From: Lamellibrachia columna
Lineage: Eukaryota > Annelida > Polychaeta > Sabellida > Siboglinidae
NCBI GenBank assembly: GCA_963662155.1
Contig: OY759269.1
Location: 877,501-941,500 of the forward strand
Reading direction: 5' to 3'
Length of the DNA stretch: 64,000 nt
The notes under the pieces are model-generated. The model saw only the letters and a list, made by a program, of their open reading frames with translations. It had not been told where the DNA came from and searched no databases. Shown here piece after piece: positions 56,110 to 64,000 of this stretch (positions within the stretch are counted from its first letter, which is position 1; each line of letters opens with the position of its first letter). The translations under genes were made by a program, and so were the position numbers.

Positions 56110-56825
56110 AGTCGTAGGGGAGACCTGGGCTAGTTGTAGGGGAGACCGGAACTAGTTGTAGGGGAGACCGGGGCTAGTTGTAAGGGAGACCGGGACTAGT
56201 TGTAGGGGAGACCTGGGCTAGTTGTAGGGGAGACCTGGGCTAGTTGTAAGGGAGACCGGGACTAGTTGTAGGGGAGACCGGGGCTAGTTGTAGGGGAGAC
56301 CGGGGCTAGTTGTAGGGGAGACCGGAACTAGTTGTAGGGGAGACCGGGGCTAGTTGTAGGGGAGACCGGGGCTAGTTGTAGGGGAGACTGGGGCTCGTTG
56401 TAGGGGAGACCGGGGCTAGTTGTAGGGGAGACCGGGACTAGTTGTAGGGGAGACCGGGACTAGTTGTACGGGAGACCGGGGCTAGTCGTAGGGGAGACCG
56501 GGTCTAGTTGTAGGGGAGACCGGGGCTAGTTGTAGGGGAAACCGGGGCTAGTTGTAGGGGAGACCGGGACTAGTCGTAGGGGTGACCGGGGCTAGTCGTA
56601 GGGGAGACCGGGGCTAGTCGTAGGGGAGACCGGGGCTAGTCGTAGGGGAGACCGGGGCTAGTTGTAGGGGAGACCGGGGCTTGTTGTAGGGGAGAACGGG
56701 GCTAGTTGTAGGGGAGACCGGGGCTCGTTGAAGGGGAGACCGGGGCTAGTTGTAGGGGTGACGGGGGCTAGTTGTAGGGGAGACCGGGGCTAGTTGTAGG
56801 GGGAGACCGGGGCTAGTTTTAGTTC
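56110..56825. repeat. 22-base minisatellite, about 32 copies
   Basis: The unit is GGGGAGACCGGGGCTAGTTG plus TA. An inverted relative occurs at 62687-62708. Confidence 0.95.
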
Positions 56826-57170
56826 ACCTATGTGTAGCCCGCCCTTAGCAGATATCTCTTATTTTTGTTTGACGCTGCTAGCATTTACAGTACTGGTTAT
56901 GTACGTTACGCTAGGTTATGTACGTTACGCTAGGCTTCCCAAGTGAAATCAAATGTTCACACGTCGTGGTTAATAAATGTTGTTTTTTCCGTCATTGTCA
57001 GCGCACAACTCGCTGGCTGAGCCATAGGTGTGAGCCAAGGGGCATTGTTCCAATTGTAACAATTTGCCCCGATACAATTGTAACAAGTTGCCCCAAACAC
57101 AATGTTTTTAGTTGAACGCACGTGGACGATAACAAATCCTGAATTTCAATATAACTTCTATTTGACATAA
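56826..57170. other. Unique spacer before the 33-base array
   Basis: It contains AATTGTAACAATTTGCCCC and GTAACAAGTTGCCCC, related to short motifs at 62600-62700. No gene was recognised. Confidence 0.4.
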
Positions 57171-57172
57171 CC

Positions 57173-60100
57173 CATCATACTGTGTAGTAGACATGTCTCA
57201 CAAACCCTTATACTGTGTAGTAGACATGTCTCATAACCCCTTATACTGTGTAGTAGACATGTCTCATAACCCCTTATACTGTGTAGTAGACATGTCTCAT
57301 AACCACTTATACTGTGTAGTAGACATGTCTCATAACCCCTTATACTGTGTAGTAGACATGTCTCATAACCCCTTATACTGTGTAGTAGACATGTCTCATA
57401 AACCCTTATACTGTGTAGTAGACATGTCTCATAACCCCCTATACTGTGTAGTAGACATGTCTCATAACCCCTTATACTGTGTAGTAGACATGTCTCATAA
57501 CCCCCTATACTGTGTAGTAGACATGTCTCATAACCCCTTATACTGTGTAGTAGACATGTCTCATAACCCCTTATACTGTGTAGTAGACATGTCTCACAAA
57601 CCCTTATACTGTGTAGTAGACATGTCTCATAACCCCTTATACTGTGTAGTAGACATGTCTCATAACCCCTTATACTGTGTAGTAGACATGTCTCATAAAC
57701 CCTTATACTGTGTAGTAGACATGTCTCATAACCCCTTATACTGTGTAGTAGACATGTCTCATAGCCCCTTATACTGTGTAGTAGACATGTCTCATAACCC
57801 CTTATACTGTGTAGTAGACATGTCTCATAACCCCTTATACTGTGTAGTAGACATGTCTCATAACCCCTTATACTGTGTAGTATACATGTCTCATAACCCC
57901 TTATACTGTGTAGTAGACATGTCTCATAACCCCTTATACTGTGTAGTAGACATGTCTCATAACCCCTTATACTGTGTAGTAGACATGTCTCACAAACCCT
58001 TATACTGTGTAGTAGACATGTCTCATAAGCACTTATACTGTGTAGTAGACAGGTCTCATAACCCCTTATACTGTGTAGTAGACATGTCTCATAACCCCTT
58101 ATACTGTGTAGTAGACATGTCTCATAGCCCCTTATACTGTGTAGTAGACATGTCTCATAACCCCTTATACTGTGTAGTAGACATGTCTCATAACCCCTTA
58201 TACTGTGTAGTAGACATGTCTCATAACCCCGTATACTGTGTAGTAGACATGTCTCACAAACCCTTATACTGTGTAGTAGACATGTCTCATAACCACTTAT
58301 ACTGTGTAGCAGACATGTCTCATAACCACTTATACTGTGTAGTAGACATGTCTCATAACCACTTATACTGTGTAGTAGACATGTCTCATAACCCCTTATA
58401 CTGTGTAGTAGACATGTCTCACAAACCCTTATACTGTGTAGTAGACATGTCTCATAAGCACTTATACTGTGTAGTAGACATGTCTCATAACCCCTTATAC
58501 TGTGTAGTAGACATGTCTCATAACCCCTTATACTGTGTAGTAGACATGTCTCATAGCCCCTTATACTGTGTAGTAGACATGTCTCATAACCCCTTATACT
58601 GTGTAGTAGACATGTCTCATAACCCCTTATACTGTGTAGTAGACATGTCTCATAACCCCGTATACTGTGTAGTAGACATGTCTCACAAACCCTTATACTG
58701 TGTAGTAGACATGTCTCATAACCACTTATACTGTGTAGCAGACATGTCTCATAACCACTTATACTGTGTAGTAGACATGTCTCATAACCACTTATACTGT
58801 GTAGTAGACATGTCTCATAACCCCTTATACTGTGTAGTAGACATGTCTCATAACCACTTATACTGTGTAGTAGACATGTCTCATAACCACTTATACTGTG
58901 TAGTAGACATGTCTCACAAACCCTTATACTGTGTAGTAGACATGTCTCATAACCCCTTATACTGTGTAGTAGACATGTCTCATAACCACTTATACTGTAA
59001 AGTAGACATGTCTCATAACCACTTATACTGTGTAGTAGACATGTCTCATAACCCCTTATACTGTGTAGTAGACATGTCTCATAACCATTTATACTGTGTA
59101 GTAGACATGTCTCACAAACCCTTATACTGTGTAGTAGACATGTCTCATAACCCCTTATACTGTGTAGTAGACATGTCTCATAATCCCTTATACTGTGTAG
59201 TAGACATGTCTCATAACCCCTTATACTGTGTAGTAGACATGTCTCATAACCACTTATACTGTGTAGTAGACATGTCTCATAACCACTTATACTGTGTAGT
59301 AGACATGTCTCACAAACCCTTATACTGTGTGGTAGACATGTCTCATAACCCCTTATACTGTGTAGTAGACATGTCTCGTAACCCCTTATACTGTGTAGTA
59401 GACATGTCTCATAACCCCTTATACTGTGTAGTAGACATGTCTCATAACCCCTTATACTGTGTAGTAGACATGTCTCCTAACCCCTTATACTGTGTAGTAG
59501 ACATGTCTCATAACCCCTTATACTGTGTAGTAGACATGTCTCATAACCCCTTATACTGTGTAGTAGACGTGCCTCATAACCCCTTATACTGTGTAGTAGA
59601 CATGTCTCATAACCCCTTATACTGTGTAGTAGACATGTCTCATAACCCCTTATACTGTGTGGTAGACATGTCTCATAACCCTTATACTGTGTAGTAGACA
59701 TGTCTCATAACCCCTTATACTGCGTAGTAGACATGTCTCATAACCACTTATACTGTGTAGTAGACATGTCTCACAAACCCTTATACTGTGAAGTAGACAT
59801 GTCTCATAACCCCTTATACTGTGTAGTAGACATGTCTCATAACCCCTTATACTGTGTAGTAGACATGTCTCATAACCCCTTATACTGTGTAGTAGACATG
59901 CCTCATAACCCCTTATACTGTGTAGTAGACATGTCTCATAACCCCTTATACTCTGTAGTAGACATGTCTCATAACCCCTTATACTGTGTAGTAGACATGT
60001 CTCATAACCCCTTATACTGTGTAGTAGACATGCCTCATAACCACTTATACTGTGTAGTAGACATGTCTCACAAACCCTTATACTGTGTAGTAGACATGTC

Positions 60101-62409
60101 TCATAACCCCTTATACTGTGTAGTAGACATGTCTCATAACCCCTTACACTGTTTAGTAGACATGTCTCATAACCACTTTTACTGTGTAGTTGACATGTCT
60201 CATAACCACTTATACTGTGTAGTAGACATGTCTCATAACCCCTTACACTGTGTAGTAGACATGTCTCATAACCACTTATACTGTGTAGTAGACATGTCTC
60301 ATAATCCCTTATACTGTGTAGTAGACATGTCTCATAACCACTTATACTGTGTAGTAGACATGTCTCATAACCACTTATACTGTGTAGTAGACATGTCTCA
60401 CAAACCCTTATACTGTATGGTAGACATGTCTCATAACCCCTTATACTGTGTAGTAGACATGTCTCAGAACCCCTTATACTGTGTAGTAGACATGTCTCGT
60501 AACCCCTTATACTGTGTAGTAGACATGTCTCATAACCCCTTATACTGTGTAGTAGACATGTCTCATAATCCCTTATACTGTGTAGTAGACATGTCTCATA
60601 ACCACTTATACTGTGTAGTAGACATGTCTCACAAACCCTTATACTGTGTAGTAGACATGTCTCATAACCCCTTATACTGTGTAGTAGACATGTCTCCTAA
60701 CCCCTTATTCTGTGTAGTAGACATGTCTCATAACCCCTTATACTGTGTAGTAGACATGTCTCATAACCCCTTATACTGTGTAGTAGACGTGCCTCATAAC
60801 CCCTTATACTGTGTAGTAGACATGTCTCATAACCCCTTATACTGTGTAGTAGACATGTCTCATAACCCCTTATACTGTGTGGTAGACATGTCTCATAACC
60901 CTTATACTGTGTAGTAGACATGTCTCATAACCCCTTATACTGCGTAGTAGACATGTCTCATAACCACTTATACTGTGTAGTAGACATGTCTCACAAACCC
61001 TTATACTGTTTAGTAGACATGTCTCATAACCCCTTATACTGTGTAGTAGACATGTCTCATAACCCCTTATACTGTGTAGTAGACATGTCTCATAACCCCT
61101 TATACTGTGTAGTAGACATGCCTCATAACCCCTTATACTGTGTAGTAGACATGTCTCATAACCCCTTATACTCTGTAGTAGACATGTCTCATAACCCCTT
61201 ATACTGTGTAGTAGACATGTCTCATAACCCCTTATACTGTGTAGTAGACATGTCTCATAACCACTTATACTTTGTAGTAGACATGTCTCACAAACCCTTA
61301 TACTGTGTAGTAGACATGTCTCATAACCCCTTATACTGTGTAGTAGACATGTCTCATAACCCCTTACACTGTGTAGTAGACATGTCTCATAACCACTTTT
61401 ACTGTGTAGTTGACATGTCTCATAACCACTTATACTGTGTAGTAGACATGTCTCATAACCCCTTACACTGTGTAGTAGACATGTCTCATAACCACTTATA
61501 CTGTGTAGTAGACATGTCTCATAATCCCTTATACTGTGTAGTAGACATGTCTCATAACCACTTATACTGTGTAGTAGACATGTCTCATAACCACTTATAC
61601 TGTGTAGTAGACATGTCTCACAAACCCTTATACTGTGTGGTAGACATGTCTCATAACCCCTTATACTGTGTAGTAGACATGTCTCGTAACCCCTTATACT
61701 GTGTAGTAGACATGTCTCATAACCCCTTATACTGTGTAGTAGACATGTCTCATAATACCTTATACTGTGTAGTAGACATGTCTCATAACCACTTATACTG
61801 TGTAGTAGACATGTCTCACAAACCCTTATACTGTGTAGTAGACATGTCTCATAACCCCTTATACTGTGTAGTAGACATGTCTCATAACCACTTATACTGT
61901 GTAGTAGACATGTCTCATAACCACTTATACTGTGTAGTAGACATGTCTCATAACCACTTATACTGTTTAGTAGACATGTCTCATAACCACTTATACTGTG
62001 TAGTAGACATGTCTCACAAACCCTTATACTGTGTGGTAGACATGTCTCATAACCCCTTATACTGTGTAGTAGACATGTCTCATAATCCCTTATACTGTGT
62101 AGTAGACTTGTCTCATAACCACTTATACTGTGTAGTAGACATGTCTCACAAACCCTTATACTGTGTAGTAGACATGTCTCATAACCCCTTATACTGTGTA
62201 GTAGACATGTCTCATAACCACTTATACTGTGTAGTAGACATGTCTCATAACCACTTATACTGTGTAGTAGACATGTCTCATAACCACTTATACTGTGTAG
62301 TAGACATGTCTCACAAATCCTTATACTGTGTAGTAGACATGTCTCATAACCACTTATACTGTGTAGTAGACATGTCTCATAACCCCTTATACTGTGTAGT
62401 AGACATGTT
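57173..62409. repeat. 33-base minisatellite, about 159 copies (5.2 kb)
   Basis: The unit contains GTAGTAGACATGTCTCATAA and CCCCTTATACTGT. Eleven codons per unit keep both strands open for hundreds of codons. Higher-order copies are visible with offsets of about 429 bases (13 units; 58021 and 58450) and about 1220 bases (37 units; 59477 and 60697). Confidence 0.95.
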
Positions 62410-62599
62410 TCAAGTTTCATTCACGAAATATAAAAGTGGCTGCGTGAGATAATATTAGGCGGTTAAAAAGTAATTTTTGTCCACATCTAGTTAATTTCGC
62501 CTTCTTAACTCCCATTTATGGAGAGTTTGTCTGTTGGTGGACCACCAACTGCTGTCGATGGTATCTCCACATGTGTGTATATTTTCGTAATACGCCTCT

Positions 62600-62708
62600 A
62601 TAACAATTTGCTCCTGTATATAACTAGCCCCTGTGTGCAACTAGCCCCTGTATGCAACTAGCCCCTGTATACAATTTGCCCCTGTATACAACTAGCCCCG
62701 GCGTCCCC
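62600..62708. repeat. 17-base repeat, about 6 copies
   Basis: Units are CCCCTGTATACAACTAG and the CAATTTG variant. Confidence 0.85.
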
Positions 62709-62836
62709 ACTATAACTAATTAACAAGAGCAGTGGGTGCGAATTCTCCGTACGCCATCAAGCGTGACACACATCATGCGTGACACACATCAAGCGTGACA
62801 CATGCATTCATTCGTTGTTGTGCCAGTCGCCATTGC

Positions 62837-62857
62837 AGGGGTTAACAACTGGGTTTA
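62837..62857 (+). promoter_or_regulatory. Copy of the conserved upstream block before the paralogue
   Basis: It is identical over 21 bases to 14523-14543. Looser similarity (a GTTTG then ACGTTT-like stretch) continues for about 50 bases. It is followed by a GC-rich segment leading to the ATG at 63048. Confidence 0.5.
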
Positions 62858-63047
62858 TGTGTCAAACTCAGCCGACTAGACATGTGTAGAATGTTTGTTA
62901 CGTTTACGGGGCGGGGCGTGAGACGTTGGGCAGCGCTTGTGTCGCTACTCAAGTAGTGAGCGAGGGACTCTCGAGCAGTCAACCTTCGTTGCGTGTCCGT
63001 CGCCGTCGTAGCTGCCGTCCAAGCGCCACTCTTACACATCAGTCGCA

Positions 63048-63442
63048 ATGCCGCCAAAAAAACAGAAGTCACTGACGGACGAAGAAATCATCGCAGAGGT
63101 AATTCTAAACCTGCCAAGTTAAAAAGGTGTGTTCTTATATAGCGCTCATTCCAGTCCACCGGACTGCGTCTTACCCACTTCTCCCCCGGCAGACTTTTTT
63201 GAGAAGCATTCAGCCGTGCTGCAATTACTGCGCGAATATGTTCGTTCACGTATCCAACTCTGTTAACGTTTGCTGAAAGCAGTGTCCTTTTATTTGAAGC
63301 CTCGCTCTGTAGGCAAGTAGGAGTTTCCTATACATGTTGGCCACTCTAAAACACAATGAGTTTTTGTTGTAGTTCCGAGAAAGGGTGACCGACATATTGC
63401 AACCCCACCATGACGACCATTTTCTGTCTACTTGGCTACGAG
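63048..63442 (+). CDS. Second SEC14-like gene, 5' part (exons 63048-63098 and 63373-63442), runs off the window
   Basis: Exon 1 (51 bases) encodes MPPKKQKSLTDEEIIAE and ends GCAGAG before GTAATT. Exon 2 (70 bases, acceptor TTGTTGTAG, donor CGAG before GTGAGA) encodes FRERVTDILQPHHDDHFLST followed by WLR. Lengths, phases and sequence match exons 1 and 2 of the upstream gene, so this is a tandem paralogue in the same orientation. Exon 3 and later are beyond the right edge. Intron 1 is only 274 bases, compared with 3231 in the upstream copy, because it lacks the minisatellites. An intact start and intact splice sites suggest a live gene rather than a relic. Confidence 0.88.
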
Positions 63443-63514
63443 GTGAGAGAATGAGGCGACGACATTGATATCCTCTTTGTCTGGTTCTGTGTGATCAGTT
63501 TGTCCGGATAGACG

Positions 63515-64000
63515 ACTTAGACGTCCAGCCAGTCTACAGCCTCTGTCTTATACAACTACCACTGCTGTCGTCTCTCCAAGCTCTGTCTTATATAGCTACC
63601 ACTGCTGTCGTCTCTCCAAGCTCTGTCTTATACCACTACTACTGCTGTCGTCTCTCCAAGCTCTGTCTTATACCGCTACCACTGCTGTCGTCTCTCCAAG
63701 CTCTGTCTTATACCGCTACCACTGCTGTCGTCTCTCCAAGCTCTGTCTTATACCGCTACCACTGCTGTCGTCTCTCCAAGCTCTGTCTTATACCGCTACC
63801 ACTGCTGTCGTCTCTCCAAGCTCTGTCTTATACCGCTACCACTGCTGTCGTCTCTCCAAGCTCTGTCTTATACCACTACCACTGCTGTCGTCTCTCCAAG
63901 CTCTGTCTTATACCGCTACCACTGCTGTCGTCTCTCCTAGCTCTGTCTTATATAGCTACCACTGCTGTCGTCTCTCACAGCTCTGTCTTATATAGCTACT
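63515..64000. repeat. 40-base minisatellite, about 12 copies, intron 2 of the paralogue, cut by the window edge
   Basis: The unit contains AGCTCTGTCTTATACCGCTA and CTGCTGTCGTCTCTCC. It starts about 75 bases after the exon 2 donor. Confidence 0.95.

Noticed and set aside
57193..59694. 833-codon open frame
   Set aside because: It is the 33-base tandem repeat read in a stop-free phase; the opposite strand is also open for hundreds of codons. No start context, splice or domain evidence.
1..64000. CRISPR-like arrays
   Set aside because: Many regular repeats, but none has unique spacers of constant length between identical repeats; they are head-to-tail minisatellites in animal DNA.

Overview
The window is animal (metazoan) nuclear DNA. 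It has long introns with GT-AG borders, nested non-LTR and hAT-type transposons, and an unusually large amount of tandem repeat; I estimate that well over a third of the 64 kb is minisatellite. No bacterial-style operon, rRNA, tRNA or CRISPR array is visible. The repeat load and the minisatellites that start exactly at exon-intron borders recall what I remember of cephalochordate (amphioxus) genomes, but other invertebrates are not excluded. Nearly all long open frames here are tandem repeats whose unit happens to lack stop codons, not genes.

One complete protein-coding gene can be assembled by eye. It is a SEC14-like lipid-transfer protein (CRAL-TRIO_N, CRAL-TRIO and GOLD domains) on the + strand, with twelve coding exons between 14812 and 50342. 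All exon phases match and the total is 1299 coding bases (432 residues plus stop). A second, tandem paralogue starts at 63048. Its first two coding exons (51 and 70 bases, the same lengths and phases as in the first gene) lie in the window before it runs off the right edge. A shared 21-base block occurs about 190-270 bases upstream of both start codons, and a shorter version sits at 53960.

Layout: 1-14.8 kb is upstream DNA, mostly minisatellites with 27, 70, 29, 20, 29-31, 30, 28 and 22 base units, plus a degraded hAT fragment near 7.1-8.1 kb. 14.8-50.3 kb is the SEC14-like gene. Its introns hold a decayed LINE with an AT-rich 0.8 kb DNA transposon inside it (intron 2), a 1.15 kb hAT element (intron 3), and a 7.86 kb hAT element (intron 4). 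The intron 4 element itself contains a LINE fragment split by an 814 bp palindrome, an 80-base satellite and another hAT element. 50.3-62.8 kb is intergenic, dominated by arrays of 32, 75, 25, 22 and 33 base units; the last is about 5.2 kb long. 62.8-64 kb is the start of the paralogue.

The most notable observation is that at least seven splice junctions of this one gene (exon 1, 2, 7 and 8 donors; exon 5, 8 and 9 acceptors) have been amplified into minisatellites, so that each repeat unit carries a copy of the splice site, often with a few bases of exon. Exon 8 is bordered by such arrays on both sides. The last exon carries an in-frame 30-base coding repeat of its own.
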